The notes: generated from the letters alone by a model not told the origin. A stretch of DNA of 64,000 bases from CALMEC01 sp963706315 (GCA_963706315.1 CAVPMA010000019.1:248001-312000), one strand, 5' to 3'. Positions 9,020 to 19,102 are shown, numbered from the stretch's first letter. Numbers and translations: made by a program.

Positions 9020-9457
9020 TCATACGCGTGAGCGCGCCTTGGCGAGCAGCGTCGCGAGCTGGCGCTGCTCGGCGGCGGACCACACGGTGCCGAGCACCCG
9101 CTCGGCAGCCTCCGACGCCGTCCGCGCGGCGTTCTGCGCGAGCTCGGCGCCGGCCGGGGTGAGCACGACGAGCGCGAGGCGGGCATCGCCGGGGCTCGAC
9201 TCCCGATCGACCACACCGATCTTCTCGAGCGGCCCGAGCTGGCGGGCGAGGCCCGATGTGGTGATCCCGAGCCGCCGGGCGAGGTCGACCCGCCGCAGCC
9301 GGCCCCCGGGGGCGTCCGCGAGCTCCAGCAGGAGCGCGAGGTCGTTCACGCCGAGGCCGTGGTGCGAGCCGATGGATGCGTCGACGTCGCGAACCACGAC
9401 GGTGCGGGCGAGCGCGAGGTCGAGTACGCTGGTGAGGAGTGGTGATGTCGTCGTCAT
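9020..9457 (-). CDS. MarR-family transcriptional regulator
   Basis: 145 residues from ATG 9457. It has a winged helix-turn-helix (VDLARRLGITTSGLARQLGP), a basic wing (ESSPGDARLALVVLTPAG) and flanking helices used for dimerisation. MarR proteins repress nearby genes and release DNA when they bind small phenolic ligands or are oxidised. No target gene is obvious, as the neighbours are a lipoprotein pair and a surface protein gene. An 8-bp inverted repeat just upstream suggests autoregulation. Confidence 0.88.
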   Translation of the reverse strand: MTTTSPLLTSVLDLALARTVVVRDVDASIGSHHGLGVNDLALLLELADAPGGRLRRVDLARRLGITTSGLARQLGPLEKIGVVDRESSPGDARLALVVLTPAGAELAQNAARTASEAAERVLGTVWSAAEQRQLATLLAKARSRV

Positions 9458-9475
9458 GATCGGCAGTATACCAAA

Positions 9476-9512
9476 CAACTCATCAACACATCAACGATTA
9501 CTCAATGAGTTG
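9476..9512. promoter_or_regulatory. Putative MarR operator (8-bp inverted repeat)
   Basis: CAACTCAT at 9476-9483 and ATGAGTTG at 9505-9512 are perfect inverted copies spaced by 21 bases, in an AT-rich patch 19 bases upstream of the marR start. The spacer also holds a direct repeat of CATCAAC. Either could be the operator; the spacing is wide for a single MarR dimer. Confidence 0.45.
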
Positions 9513-9700
9513 CCGTCCGCTGCCGTGCAATTGGCGATCACTCTGAAACGTCGCGGGCGCCGACGCCGGCACGCACGGCCGCCTTGCATCCCCTGGACTT
9601 TTGGCTAGCCCTAAAACCTACACGTTTGGGCGTACCGCGACGGGGAACCCACTCCTACAGTTTGTGGCAGTTGCTCTCTTCCCGCTTGGAGGTCCCGTTC

Positions 9701-10936
9701 ATGAAGAACTCCCCACGCCGTCGACGGCTGTGGCCGTCACTCCTCACCGCAGCGGTCATCACGGCGACCGCCGCGACGGCGGTGGCCACGTCCTCCTCGA
9801 CGAAGACGATCAAGACCTACTCCACCTACCCGTCCACGTCGCACTCGACGCTCAAGGTCACGAAGACCGCGGTCGCGAAGTACGACCGCAGCTACGACTG
9901 GACGATCACGAAGCAGGCCAGCCCGCCGTCGATCACGACGCCCAACGACACCGCGACGTTCTCCTATACCGTCACCGCCACCAAGAGCGAGCCGACGGAC
10001 AACAACTTCACGGTCACGGGCGTGATCACCGTCAAGAACCCGGGCAAGAAGGCCGTGTCGGGCGTCACAGTGACCGATGCCATCAAGAACGGCCCGGCGT
10101 GCGTTGTCCCGAACGGCACCAACCTCACCGTGCCGGCCCACGGGACGATCAACCTTCCGTACACCTGCTCGCTCACGTCGAAGACCGACGGCACAAACAA
10201 GGCGACCGCGACCTGGTCCGGTGGCTCGGCCTACACGACCGTGCCGTTTACCTTCGGCGCCCCGAGCTCGGTCGCGAACGACGCGGTCGACGTGTCGGAC
10301 CGCTTCAGCAACGGCCCGACGACCATCCTTGACGGTGGCGCCGGCATCACGGCTTCGAAGGTCTTCACCTACGAGCGCACCGTGGCCGTCCCCGCGACCG
10401 GTTGCCTGACCTACCCGAACGTCGCGACGGTGACCTCCGCGCAGGAGTTCACGCGTGAGGCGTCGGCCCAGGTGGAGGTATGCCGCACGCCGCCCCCGCC
10501 CGTGCCGCCGACGACGCCGACCCCGCCGCAGGTCATCGGCGTGCAGTCGGCATCGCTCGCGGTGACGAAGCGCGGTCCGCGCCTCGCCCGGGCGGGAACG
10601 GTCGTGACCTACGCGATCACCGTCCGCAACACCAACCCCACCAACGCCGCGACCTCCGTCGTCGTGAGCGACCTCCTTCCGGTCGGCTACTCGGTGGCGC
10701 AGCGTCCCAAGGGTACGAAGTTCCTGAAGGGCAGGCTCGTCTGGAACCTTGGCACCCTCGCCGCCGGCGCATCGAAGACGGTCAAGGTGAAGATCCGCCT
10801 CGACCGCAGCGCCGCCGGCACCCGCTGCAACACCGGGGTGGCCTCGGCGGGCAACGCGCCCACCGTCCGCGCCCGCGCCTGCACCCGCGTTCTCGCGGTG
10901 CTCGGCGCAGCCCGACTGCCGATCGTCACCGGCTGA
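9701..10936 (+). CDS. Secreted surface protein with C-terminal DUF11 repeat domain
   Basis: 411 residues from ATG 9701, with a good ribosome site GGAGG at 9688-9692. A signal peptide (about residues 1-30, WPSLLTAAVITATAATA) is followed by a Ser/Thr/Lys-rich stretch, a beta-rich region with ATFSYTVTAT and paired Cys, a Pro/Thr linker (about 270-285), and a C-terminal DUF11 domain (VVTYAITVRNTNPTNAAT) typical of Ig-like extracellular proteins. It probably acts outside the membrane. No sortase motif or C-terminal membrane helix is visible. It is followed by a strong hairpin. Confidence 0.8.
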   Translation: MKNSPRRRRLWPSLLTAAVITATAATAVATSSSTKTIKTYSTYPSTSHSTLKVTKTAVAKYDRSYDWTITKQASPPSITTPNDTATFSYTVTATKSEPTDNNFTVTGVITVKNPGKKAVSGVTVTDAIKNGPACVVPNGTNLTVPAHGTINLPYTCSLTSKTDGTNKATATWSGGSAYTTVPFTFGAPSSVANDAVDVSDRFSNGPTTILDGGAGITASKVFTYERTVAVPATGCLTYPNVATVTSAQEFTREASAQVEVCRTPPPPVPPTTPTPPQVIGVQSASLAVTKRGPRLARAGTVVTYAITVRNTNPTNAATSVVVSDLLPVGYSVAQRPKGTKFLKGRLVWNLGTLAAGASKTVKVKIRLDRSAAGTRCNTGVASAGNAPTVRARACTRVLAVLGAARLPIVTG

Positions 10937-10954
10937 TCTCGCGAGTCCCCTCTC

Positions 10955-10986
10955 AGGACCCGGGTCGCCTCCGCGACCCGGGTCCT
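10955..10986 (+). terminator. Strong hairpin terminator after the DUF11 gene
   Basis: A perfect 14-bp stem (10955-10968 with 10973-10986) closes a 4-nt loop, starting 18 bases after the stop codon. The following plsC start lies 25 bases beyond it, so plsC probably has its own start signals or depends on readthrough. Confidence 0.85.
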
Positions 10987-11010
10987 GTCACGTTTCGGCA
11001 TGCTTCGCCT

Positions 11011-11718
11011 GTGAGCGACGCCCCGGCTCGTCCCCCACGCCACGCGCCGTCGCAACCACGATGGATCCGGATCGCCAACCTCGTGGCGATCTGGCCGATG
11101 TCGTACGGCGCGCTGCGGATGCGCCGCGCCGGTCAGGAACACATCCCACCCCGCGGACCGGTGCTGATCGCCTGCAACCACGTGGCGTTCATCGATCCTC
11201 TGCTCGTCGCCGTGGCCTCCCAACGTCGTTCGTGGTTCATGGCGAAGGAGGAGCTCTTTCGATCGCGGATCCTCGCTCCGTGGCTTCGCCGCAGCGGCGG
11301 CTTCCCGGTGCGCCGCGCCTCGCCGGACGTGTGGGCGGTGCGCACCGCGCGCGACCTGCTTGCCAAGGGCGAGTGCCTCATGGTCTTCCCCGAAGGGGGT
11401 GTCACGCGAAGCGGCCACATGCGCCCGGGCTTCTCGGGGGCCGGCTACCTCGCGCTGCAGCCGGGCGTCGTGGTGGTGCCGGCGGTCATCTGGAACACGC
11501 AGCTCCTGCGCGGGCCGGTCAGGGTGCGGTTCGGCCCGCCGATCCCGATGGAGGATCTGCGCGCATCGCCGCGTCCCGGCCGAAACCGGCGGGCGACCGA
11601 GCGCATCATGGAGACGCTCGCCGCGATGATCCCGTCCGTGGGTGGGCCGGAGCAGCCCGCGCCCATCGGGCGTCCGTGGATCCCGGCGCCCCGGGGGAAG
11701 GGCTCGATCCGGAGCTGA
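11011..11718 (+). CDS. PlsC-type 1-acylglycerol-3-phosphate acyltransferase
   Basis: 235 residues from GTG 11011. The acyltransferase motifs are in order: NHVAFIDP (the NHxxxxD catalytic motif) near residue 55, a Gly/Phe substrate segment GGFPVRR near 95, and VFPEGG near 125 that binds the glycerophosphate. The family acylates lysophosphatidate or related lysolipids at the inner membrane face. A membrane-associated helix (IANLVAIWPMSYGALRM) precedes the catalytic motif. It is convergent with aceA. Confidence 0.88.
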   Translation: MSDAPARPPRHAPSQPRWIRIANLVAIWPMSYGALRMRRAGQEHIPPRGPVLIACNHVAFIDPLLVAVASQRRSWFMAKEELFRSRILAPWLRRSGGFPVRRASPDVWAVRTARDLLAKGECLMVFPEGGVTRSGHMRPGFSGAGYLALQPGVVVVPAVIWNTQLLRGPVRVRFGPPIPMEDLRASPRPGRNRRATERIMETLAAMIPSVGGPEQPAPIGRPWIPAPRGKGSIRS

Positions 11719-11772
11719 TCCGCCGTCGCCCCGGTACGCCCTCGAGGACGCACCGGGAGGACGGCCGAGAGC

Positions 11773-14028
11773 CTAGGCCTGGGCGATGAGCTCCTCGAGC
11801 GCGCCGCCCGACGGGTCGATGAGCGAGCGGACCGCGTCGCCGTTGACGTCGGCGACGATGATCTCCCCGATCTCCTCGTGCTTGGCCGAGAAGATGCCGC
11901 GCGCCTTCATGCTGTCGGTCTGGCGGCGGTTGTCCTCGGTCGGCGTGAGGTAGTGGATCGACGACGCCTTGTAGCGGTAGATGAGGAACACGTGCAGCAG
12001 GGTCACCAGCCGCTTGCGCCGCAGCGCGGCGTCGAAGGTGTTCTGGTCGCGGACGGACAGGAACACCCGGCCACGCCGGTCCTGCAGGGTGCCGAACACG
12101 ATGTTGGCCAGCTTGTCGCCGGTCGGGCCGAGGATGCTGAGCTCCAGGATGTCCGAGCCAGGACGGTGCGGGCGCAGCGTGACGCGCAGGGGGCCGGGGA
12201 TGCCGTGGTGATCGGCCCATTTCGCGAGCCAGCCCTCGAGGACCTTCGGCGGGACCTCCGTCTGAACGAGGTGCTGGTGCTGCGTGGACCCCTCGCCCAT
12301 GGCCTTCGTCGTGGCGGTCTGACCCGACAGCGATGCGAGCGCCGCGTCCGCGCGGGGTCCGCCGACGAGCGTCTGCGGCGTGCGGTAGGGCGACTCGATC
12401 AGGCGGAACTTCCGCTGCAGCCGGGCGAGGGCGAGCATTCCATCCTCGCGGAGGGCGGCGCTGAACTCCTCGGAGGCGAGCCCGTCGATCTGGTGCCCGC
12501 CGTAGGTGATGAAGTTGAACACGAAGCCCATTTTCCCGAGCTCCTGCGGGAAGGCGCGCATCTCGTCGTCGTTCATGCCGGTGGTGTCCCAGTTGAACGA
12601 CGGCGAGAGGTTGTACGCGAGCATCTGGCCGGGGTAGACCGCGTGGATGGCGTCGGCGAACTGCCTCGCGTCGTCCAGGTCGGCGGTCTTCGTCTCCATC
12701 CACAGCAGGTCGGCGTACGGGGCGACCGCGAGCGACTTGGCGATGGCGTACGGGATGCCGCCCTGCACCTGGTAGTAGCCCTCCGGCGTCCGAGCCGGGT
12801 CCGGGTCCCACGTGACGTCGAGGCCCATTGCCTCGGCGCGGGCGCGGGCGCTGTACCACGACGCGGTCTTGGCGAACTCGAGCCACTCCTCGACGGTCAT
12901 GTCGAGTTCCACGTCCTCCTCGAGGCGGAACGCCATGACGTCGGCGACGGCGTCGCCGTAAGTCGTCACCCCGGCCTCGGCCTCCCACGTCTTGAGGAAC
13001 GCGTCCGCGACCCCGTCGAGGACATGCTCCGCGAGCTTGGCGTTACCGGCCACGAACGCCTCGGCGGCCTCGTCGGCGATCGTCCCGATGCCGGAGCGCT
13101 CCAGCCACGCGTCGGCGCGCTCCTGCTCCTCGGGCGCGATCGCGTAGAGCAAGTGGCCCTTGAGCTCCAGGACGCCGGCGTCGTGGAGCCGGCGGATCAC
13201 AGCGAGGTAGGTCGACTTGTACGAGGGGATGTCGAGATTGGTCACCCCGAGCACGAACGGCTGGTCGCGCTCGTCGCTGCAGGTCTCGAGCAGGTTCGCC
13301 GCCTCGGCGTCGGTACGCGCGACGATGATGCCGGGCACGCCCATGACGTCGAGCTGGAAGCGCGCCGCGTTGAGCCGCTTGATCTGCTCGTCGGAGCCGA
13401 CGAGCACCTTGCCGCCCTGGTGGCCGCACTTCTTGGTGCCGGGCTTCTGATCCTCGATGTGGTACCCGGGCACTCCCGCCTCGACGAAGCGACGGACGAG
13501 GTTGCGCACGTGGGCATCGCCGCCGTGGCCGGTGTCGGCGTCGGCGATGATGAACGGCGTGTAGTCAACCTCGGGTGTGGCCTGGCGCTCCGCCTCGGTC
13601 ATCTTCGACCGGGCGAACCGCTGGTTGCGATCGGCCGTGAGGAGGCCCCGGACGAGGCCGGCGGCCTCGTCGGGCACCTGGCTGAGCGGGTAGCTGGCGA
13701 GGTCGGGTCCCGGGTCCTCGTCACGGGAGCCCTTCGCCGACGTCGCCCATCCGCCGAGGTAGATGCCTTCGATCCCGGCGCGCTTCATCGCGACCGCCTG
13801 GCCGGGCGAGTACGGGCCGTACGAGGTGATCGACCGCTTCTCGCCGAAGAGCTCCTGCAGACGCGCGTAAAAGCGCTCCGCGGCGTTCTTGGCGACGGTG
13901 TAGTCGGTGGGTACCGTCCCACGCTGCTCGACCACCTGCCGGGGCGAGAACAGCCGGCTGATCCTCGCGAACCGGTCTCCCGCCATCCATTCCCGCGTTG
14001 CCTCGACCTCACGATCGAACGACTCCAT
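11773..14028 (-). CDS. aceA: Isocitrate lyase, long (ICL2-type) form
   Basis: 751 residues, much longer than the ~430-residue ICL1 and close to the long mycobacterial AceA/ICL2. The catalytic KKCGH motif is present (TKKCGHQGG), with the substrate loop ADADTGHGG and a second conserved SPSFNW. The extra C-terminal region (from about residue 580) corresponds to the regulatory domain that in the mycobacterial enzyme responds to acetyl-CoA. It splits isocitrate to succinate and glyoxylate in the glyoxylate bypass, allowing growth on acetate or fatty acids. Start is ATG 14028 with a GGGGGGAG ribosome site. No malate synthase is nearby. Confidence 0.95.
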   Translation of the reverse strand: MESFDREVEATREWMAGDRFARISRLFSPRQVVEQRGTVPTDYTVAKNAAERFYARLQELFGEKRSITSYGPYSPGQAVAMKRAGIEGIYLGGWATSAKGSRDEDPGPDLASYPLSQVPDEAAGLVRGLLTADRNQRFARSKMTEAERQATPEVDYTPFIIADADTGHGGDAHVRNLVRRFVEAGVPGYHIEDQKPGTKKCGHQGGKVLVGSDEQIKRLNAARFQLDVMGVPGIIVARTDAEAANLLETCSDERDQPFVLGVTNLDIPSYKSTYLAVIRRLHDAGVLELKGHLLYAIAPEEQERADAWLERSGIGTIADEAAEAFVAGNAKLAEHVLDGVADAFLKTWEAEAGVTTYGDAVADVMAFRLEEDVELDMTVEEWLEFAKTASWYSARARAEAMGLDVTWDPDPARTPEGYYQVQGGIPYAIAKSLAVAPYADLLWMETKTADLDDARQFADAIHAVYPGQMLAYNLSPSFNWDTTGMNDDEMRAFPQELGKMGFVFNFITYGGHQIDGLASEEFSAALREDGMLALARLQRKFRLIESPYRTPQTLVGGPRADAALASLSGQTATTKAMGEGSTQHQHLVQTEVPPKVLEGWLAKWADHHGIPGPLRVTLRPHRPGSDILELSILGPTGDKLANIVFGTLQDRRGRVFLSVRDQNTFDAALRRKRLVTLLHVFLIYRYKASSIHYLTPTEDNRRQTDSMKARGIFSAKHEEIGEIIVADVNGDAVRSLIDPSGGALEELIAQA

Positions 14029-14155
14029 ACAGCTCCCCCCAACTCTTTCGTAAACCGGATCGGGAAGTCTACGCACATTCCGTACGTCGCGGACGGACCC
14101 CGTGGGCAACCGGGACGCTCGTCCCGCCGGTGGCGGTGCTCTCTATGCTCGGCGC

Positions 14156-14752
14156 GTGATCCTGTACGACAACCCGCGTTCGTCGAACGCCTTGAAGGTG
14201 CGCTTCCTGCTCGCGGAGCTGGGCGTCGCGTACGAGCGGCGGGAGGTTCCGCTGAGCCACCCTCGCCCCGACTGGTACCTGGCGCTCAACCCGGTGGGCG
14301 GAGTCCCCACGCTCGACGACGACGGCTTCGTACTGGCGGAGTCGAACACGATCCTCCGCTACCTCGCCGCGCGCGCGGGCCGCGCCGACCTCTACCCCGC
14401 CGACCCCGCCGACCGTGCCCGCGTCGACGAGTTCTTGGACCGTTGGTCGGCGACGTTCCGTCCGGCGTTCTACCGGGTTGAGTCGCACGTGTTCGGCTTC
14501 CATGGCCCGGTCGACCTCGACGCCGCCCGCGCCACGGCCGAGGGCATCACCGGTACGCTCGCGGTGCTCGACCCGCTCGTCGCAGGCGACACGGTCCTCG
14601 GGACGCTCACGGTCGCCGACTTCGCCGTGGCGCCGGTGCTGTTCCGAAGCGCCGCGCTTCCGATCGACCTGGATGCGTATCCGCGGCTCGCGCAACTGCG
14701 AGCATCCCTCACGAGCCGTCCGAGCTTCACGGCTGCGCAGCCCGTGCGGTAG
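14156..14752 (+). CDS. Glutathione S-transferase-like protein
   Basis: 198 residues from GTG 14156, divergent from aceA. The N-terminal thioredoxin-like domain starts MILYDNPRSSNALKVRF and has the cis-Pro segment GGVPTL and the E-S motif (LAESNTIL) that bind the gamma-glutamyl part of a thiol; the C-terminal half is helical. Most actinobacteria lack glutathione, so the true thiol substrate may differ. A role as maleylacetoacetate isomerase for the cluster at 29.6-37.6 kb is possible but the sequence lacks the zeta-class start pattern, and it is distant. Confidence 0.8.
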   Translation: MILYDNPRSSNALKVRFLLAELGVAYERREVPLSHPRPDWYLALNPVGGVPTLDDDGFVLAESNTILRYLAARAGRADLYPADPADRARVDEFLDRWSATFRPAFYRVESHVFGFHGPVDLDAARATAEGITGTLAVLDPLVAGDTVLGTLTVADFAVAPVLFRSAALPIDLDAYPRLAQLRASLTSRPSFTAAQPVR

Positions 14753-14841
14753 CGGCGCTTGATGCCCGCCGCCGAAACCTCGCCGACGGTCCCGAGCCGC
14801 CTTCGGGTGGCAACTGCGGGCACGGCCGACGATACTGCGCC

Positions 14842-15810
14842 GTGATGGCGGCGAAGGACGAGAAACCCCGTTCCGGTCTGGCCGACGCGGCGGCGCACGC
14901 GGCGCTCTTCCCGGCGCGGGCGGCCGCGCGCGCCTGGCGGGGCCCCATCGAGGAGGCGGTCGACGAGATCCTGTCCGCGCCGGAGATCGCTCGTGTGGTC
15001 GACCAGGCACTCGCCGGTTCGCTCCCGGAGGAGATCACCCGTTCGATCGTCCGCCACCGCGTGATCGAACGCATCGCCGCCGAACTCGTCGCGACCGGCG
15101 AGCTGGAGCGCCTCATGACGTCCGCCCTCGAGAGCCCGCAGGCGCTCGAGTTCTCCGACAAACTCCTCGCGAGCGAGCAAGCGCAACACGCGATTCACCA
15201 TCTCGCGTCGAGCCCCGAGCTCCGAGACGCGATCAAGCGGCAGACGACCGGGTTTGCGGAGGAGATGGTCGCCGGGGCCCGCGCGTCTGGGGTGCGGCTC
15301 GACGACCGGGCCGAACAGGTCGTGCGTCGCAAGCCGCGGGCGGAGCGGTCGAGGTACGGCGGGATCGCGACGCGGGCGCTCGCGCTCGCGACGGACGCCG
15401 CCTTGACGATCGTGCTCGTCATGTCGGTCGTCGGGATCGTGTCGCTGATCGCGTCGCTCGTCGGCGGGCTCGGCTCGTCGTGGCTTGGGGGCGTTGTGCT
15501 CGGCTCCGCCTGGATCGTGGTCGTGGGAGCCTATTTCGTCGTGTTCTGGAGCACCGCGGGACAGACGCCGGGGATGCGGCTGCTGCGCCTGAGGGTGCGC
15601 GGCCCGGCCGGTGATGTTCTCTCGATCGGTCGATCGGTCGTGCGCTTCGTCGGGCTCGTGCTCGCGATCATTCCCCTGTTCGCCGGCTTCATCCCGGTGC
15701 TGTTCACGGAGCGGCGTCGTGGGCTCCCCGACTGGCTTGCGGGAACCGTCGTTCTCTACGACGGCCCGCCCGCTGAACACGCTGAACAGGACGACGACGC
15801 GAAGCGCTAG
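14842..15810 (+). CDS. RDD-domain membrane protein
   Basis: 322 residues (GTG 14842; ATG 14845 is equally possible). The N-terminal 170 residues are soluble, helical and charged. The C-terminal half is an RDD domain: RALALATDAALTIVLV with the conserved Arg and Asp, then further hydrophobic segments, the mid-helix TAGQTPGMRLLRLRVR and the last helix pair. RDD proteins are implicated in ion or small-molecule transport, but no function is firmly assigned. It is followed closely by a DUF2007-like gene. Confidence 0.8.
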   Translation: MMAAKDEKPRSGLADAAAHAALFPARAAARAWRGPIEEAVDEILSAPEIARVVDQALAGSLPEEITRSIVRHRVIERIAAELVATGELERLMTSALESPQALEFSDKLLASEQAQHAIHHLASSPELRDAIKRQTTGFAEEMVAGARASGVRLDDRAEQVVRRKPRAERSRYGGIATRALALATDAALTIVLVMSVVGIVSLIASLVGGLGSSWLGGVVLGSAWIVVVGAYFVVFWSTAGQTPGMRLLRLRVRGPAGDVLSIGRSVVRFVGLVLAIIPLFAGFIPVLFTERRRGLPDWLAGTVVLYDGPPAEHAEQDDDAKR

Positions 15811-15819
15811 GTTTCCCGC

Positions 15820-16041
15820 ATGGACGAACCGGTGCCCGTGGCAACCGTGGCAGACGAAATCGAGGCCGATGTGGTGTGCGGGTTGCTGCGCTCGGCCGGG
15901 CTGGAGTGCGGGTTCCGCCCGACGGCCGCCGCCGACTCGGCGTTCGAGGGGATCGGCGGAGGACACATGGAGATCATCGTGCATGCGAACGACGCCGAGG
16001 CCGCGCGCGAGGTCCTGGCCGCGGCCGAACGGCCCGAGTAG
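15820..16041 (+). CDS. DUF2007-like small protein
   Basis: 73 residues from ATG 15820, nine bases after the RDD stop, so probably cotranscribed. The sequence (VADEIEADVVCGLLRSAGLE and the end DAEAAREVLA) fits the small ferredoxin-like fold of DUF2007, in which the start repeats a 'source switching' helix after a short strand. These proteins are thought to bind small ligands or act in signalling; role unknown. Confidence 0.75.
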   Translation: MDEPVPVATVADEIEADVVCGLLRSAGLECGFRPTAAADSAFEGIGGGHMEIIVHANDAEAAREVLAAAERPE

Positions 16042-16299
16042 CCGAGGGACGCCCCGGACGACCGGCACAGAGCTGAATCCGGGCCATGCGGGGAAACACC
16101 CATGCCGGTTCCGCGCGAAGTCCTGTGGCGATATCGGAGAGCAGACGGGATGCTCGGTGCCCATGCCCCGCACTGCTCGTCGTCACGTCAGGGCAGGTCG
16201 TGTCGAAGCACCGTCCCCGGTCGCGCGGGAGCGGGTTGGCGGCACGGGCTCCGAACCGGTCGGCCGGGCATCAGCCGTGACCGAAGCGGCGGAAGCCTG

Positions 16300-17187
16300 A
16301 TGGGCCACGACTCGCGGTGGCAGGCGTTCGTCCACGCAGCGGCGGCGGTGCGCAGTACCGATCCCGCCCGCGTCGAACAAGCAGTCTCGGAGCTGAGCGG
16401 CCGGCGCAGGTGGCTCCGTCCCCTCGTATATGCGGCCGGGACCATCGCGATCGTCTTCGACGGTGTGCGGCTCCTGATTCAGAACTGGCGGCTGACGCTC
16501 CTGCAGCTGGCTCCGGCCGTTTGGATCGGGGTGATGAGCTGGAACCTGAGGACTCATGCGCTCTCGAACAAGGATCTCTCGCTCGAGCACGTGGGGCTCA
16601 TCGCAGCGGGCGTCATCATCGCGGCGCAGGTCACCTACTGGTCCAATGCCACGTTTGCCTTCTCGCTGGTCTCTGGAACCGGGTCCGACATCAGGTCGGC
16701 GTTCCGTGATGCCCGCCCGCACTGGCGGTTCATCGGTGGCATCGCCCTCCTGACCGGGTGCCTTCAAGCCGCAATCTGGCTGTTCTTGCCCGACTGGCGC
16801 CCCACATTGTTCTGGCTCGCCCTCTTGCTGATGTTCATCGTCCAGATCTACCTGTTCGTGGCGGTTCCCGCGTGGCTCATCGGGGCGCGGAAGACCGGCG
16901 CGCGCCGGGATCGGGCGCTCCAGAGCGTGACAACCGGGGTGCTCAGTGGCGTTGCCGCGACACCGGGATTCCTGCTCAATCGCATTGGCCTGCTGCTCGT
17001 CGGCATCGGCCCGTTCGGAGCGCTCGGGTTCGCCATCGTCGCGATCGGCGCGGTGCTCCACGCCACCGCGAGCTCATCGGTGCGGGTGGTCAAGATGTCC
17101 GTCCGGCTGCGCGGTGCCGAGGAGCATGGCACTCCCACACCGCCCTCGGCAACCGACCCGCAGACGCCTGCGCGAAGCACACCCTGA
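16300..17187 (+). CDS. Multi-pass membrane protein of unknown function
   Basis: 295 residues from ATG 16300. After a soluble 40-residue start, about five or six hydrophobic segments are visible (WLRPLVYAAGTIAIVF, LLQLAPAVWIGVM, VGLIAAGVIIAAQV, FWLALLLMFIVQIYLFVAV, a final one around LLLVGIGPFGALGFAIVAIG), ending in a hydrophilic tail rich in Pro/Thr. I do not recognise the family. The 258 bases upstream hold no clear gene. Confidence 0.7.
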   Translation: MGHDSRWQAFVHAAAAVRSTDPARVEQAVSELSGRRRWLRPLVYAAGTIAIVFDGVRLLIQNWRLTLLQLAPAVWIGVMSWNLRTHALSNKDLSLEHVGLIAAGVIIAAQVTYWSNATFAFSLVSGTGSDIRSAFRDARPHWRFIGGIALLTGCLQAAIWLFLPDWRPTLFWLALLLMFIVQIYLFVAVPAWLIGARKTGARRDRALQSVTTGVLSGVAATPGFLLNRIGLLLVGIGPFGALGFAIVAIGAVLHATASSSVRVVKMSVRLRGAEEHGTPTPPSATDPQTPARSTP

Positions 17188-17766
17188 GCGATCGCGGGGA
17201 TCACCCCGACCCCCGGGCGAGAACGACCGCGTTAGGCGATCCGCACCAGGCCCGTCGCAGCCTCGTGCTCGGAGGCCGTCGCAGCCCAGTCGGGGTCGCT
17301 TCTCTCGCTTCTGGGCGAGCCTCGACGCCTCCAACGACGTTCGCACTTCGAAGTGGGGCACGGGAGCACACCCCGGGGAATGTCAATCGCGCCAGGTGGT
17401 TCCCGCTCTCGCAGCTCGCCGCACTCCCCGCACACGAGGAACCTGGTGCGTACCTGGCGATCGCACCCATCGACACCTCCTCGAACCCGGCATAGCCCCG
17501 CCCCCAGGGAACCAGCGGGTCGGCCCTCGCCCCAACTCTTCAGCGGCGACCCTGCAGCGGGGCGACGGAGTGCCCTGCAGGCAGGTCTCGAGCGAACTTG
17601 AGCGCCGTCGAGGTCGGCAGCGTCGCGACCGGAGGGACCCTCGGCCGCAAGCAAGCGGGGTTCCGGCTGGGGGACGCCCCGCAAAATCGGGTCACGCGTC
17701 GCACCGGGTGCACCCGCAACCTTGTGTTGCGATGATCCTCGCTATGACGTCAGCGACGGATGTCTC
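17188..17766. other. Intergenic stretch with one doubtful zinc-ribbon frame
   Basis: No convincing gene. On the minus strand a frame through about 17470-17360 contains CGECGELRER followed by CPTSKC, a possible zinc ribbon, but it has no credible start or ribosome site and the other frames are equally open. I see nothing else in it. Confidence 0.3.
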
Positions 17767-18995
17767 ATGGCTGCAGTGACGCAGCCGGACCTCGAGTCAA
17801 TCGTGCTCGTGCTCGGGGCCGGTGCTCTTGCGGCGATCCTTTCGCGAGTGAGCCATCACCTGGTGCTTCCGACGGTGGTAGTCGAACTCGCGCTCGGCAT
17901 CGCGATCGGCCCGGAGGTGCTCGACTGGGCGACGCCCGACGCCTACCTCCAGTTCCTTTCGAGGTTTGGCCTGACCATGCTCTTCTTCATGGCCGGACTC
18001 GAGGTCGTCGAGAGGAAGGTGCCTCGCCAAGCCCTCAAGCGGGGGACGTTGGGCTGGGGCGTCTCCCTCGCGATCGGAATGGTCGCCGGCTATGCGCTTT
18101 ACGCGCTTGGGATGGACGCCTCGGGCTGGCTCTTGGGCATCGCTTTGACGACGACCGCGCTCGGCACCCTCGTGCCGATCCTTTCCGATGCGGGTCTCCT
18201 TGGACGTCCGATCGGGCCGGCGGTGCTCGGCACGGGCGTCGCAGGCGAGTTTGGCCGATCGTTGTTGTTTCGGTCTTCCTCACTGGCACGTACGGCGCGG
18301 CGACGGAGATCGTCCTCCTCGCAGTCTTTGGAATAGTTGTCGCCGTGGGCGCGGCGACGGCTCTGCGGGCGCGACCTCCCCGTGTGGTCCGTGCGATGCA
18401 GGAGACGCTGCACACAACCGGCCAGGCGGCGGTGCGGGTCTCGCTGTTGATGCTCGGCGGGCTTGTGCTTCTCGCCAGCGATTCCGGCTTTGACCCGGTG
18501 CTCGGCGCCTTCTCGGCAGGGATCGTGGTGGGACTCGCCCTCGACTCACCGGGCGGCGAGGGGCAGGTCGTGCGTTCGCGCCTGGAGGGAATCGGCTTCG
18601 GCTTCGTCATCCCCGTGTACTTCGTGGTGACAGGCATGGGGTTCGACATCGACAGCCTCCTGTCTCCGACCGGCCTTGCGCTCGCGGCGCTCTTCCTCAT
18701 GCTCCTCGTGTTCGCTCGGGGCGCGTCGGCGAGCTTCTGGGCGCGTGACCTCAGCCGGCGGGAGACCACTGGGCTTGCGCTCCTTGGCACCACGGGCCTA
18801 CCCCTCATCGTCGCGATCACCGACATTGGCGTCGACCGCGGAGCACTCACGCCGCAACTCGCCGCCTCCTTCGTCGGAGCCGGAATGCTGTCGGTACTTT
18901 TCCTTCCGCTCCTGGCTGTTGCGCTCGTTGGTCGTGAAGCGGCACCCGGCACGCACAGCATGCCCATCCTTGTCGAGGAGCTGGAGGAGCTATAG
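17767..18995 (+). pseudogene. Cation:proton antiporter (CPA2/KefB-like), interrupted by a single-base frameshift
   Basis: The N-terminal half (MAAVTQPDLESIVLVLGAGA, in the frame of 17767) continues through many membrane helices to GVAGEFG near 18255; the rest continues only in the next frame (IVVVSVFLTGTYGA to the stop at 18995). Adding one C in the GGCC stretch at about 18254 restores one 409-residue protein with some twelve helices. The family exchanges Na+ or K+ for protons. Either the gene is broken or the assembly lost a base. Alternative starts exist at 17722. Confidence 0.8.
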
Positions 18996-19102
18996 GTCAA
19001 AAGACTTGAGGGGGCCGGCCGGTGGCGGGATGTCCCGGTGATGCCTCGAAGATCGAGATCCTTTGGGACGACGATCTGTCCCGAGTGTGCGCGGCCCCCC
19101 AT

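Noticed and set aside
11878..14481. Long plus-strand frame opposite aceA
   Set aside because: Antisense shadow of a well-conserved isocitrate lyase; composition is biased and no family fits.
14470..16173. Long minus-strand frame opposite the GST and RDD genes
   Set aside because: Arg/Pro/His-rich shadow; the plus strand genes show clear GST and RDD patterns.
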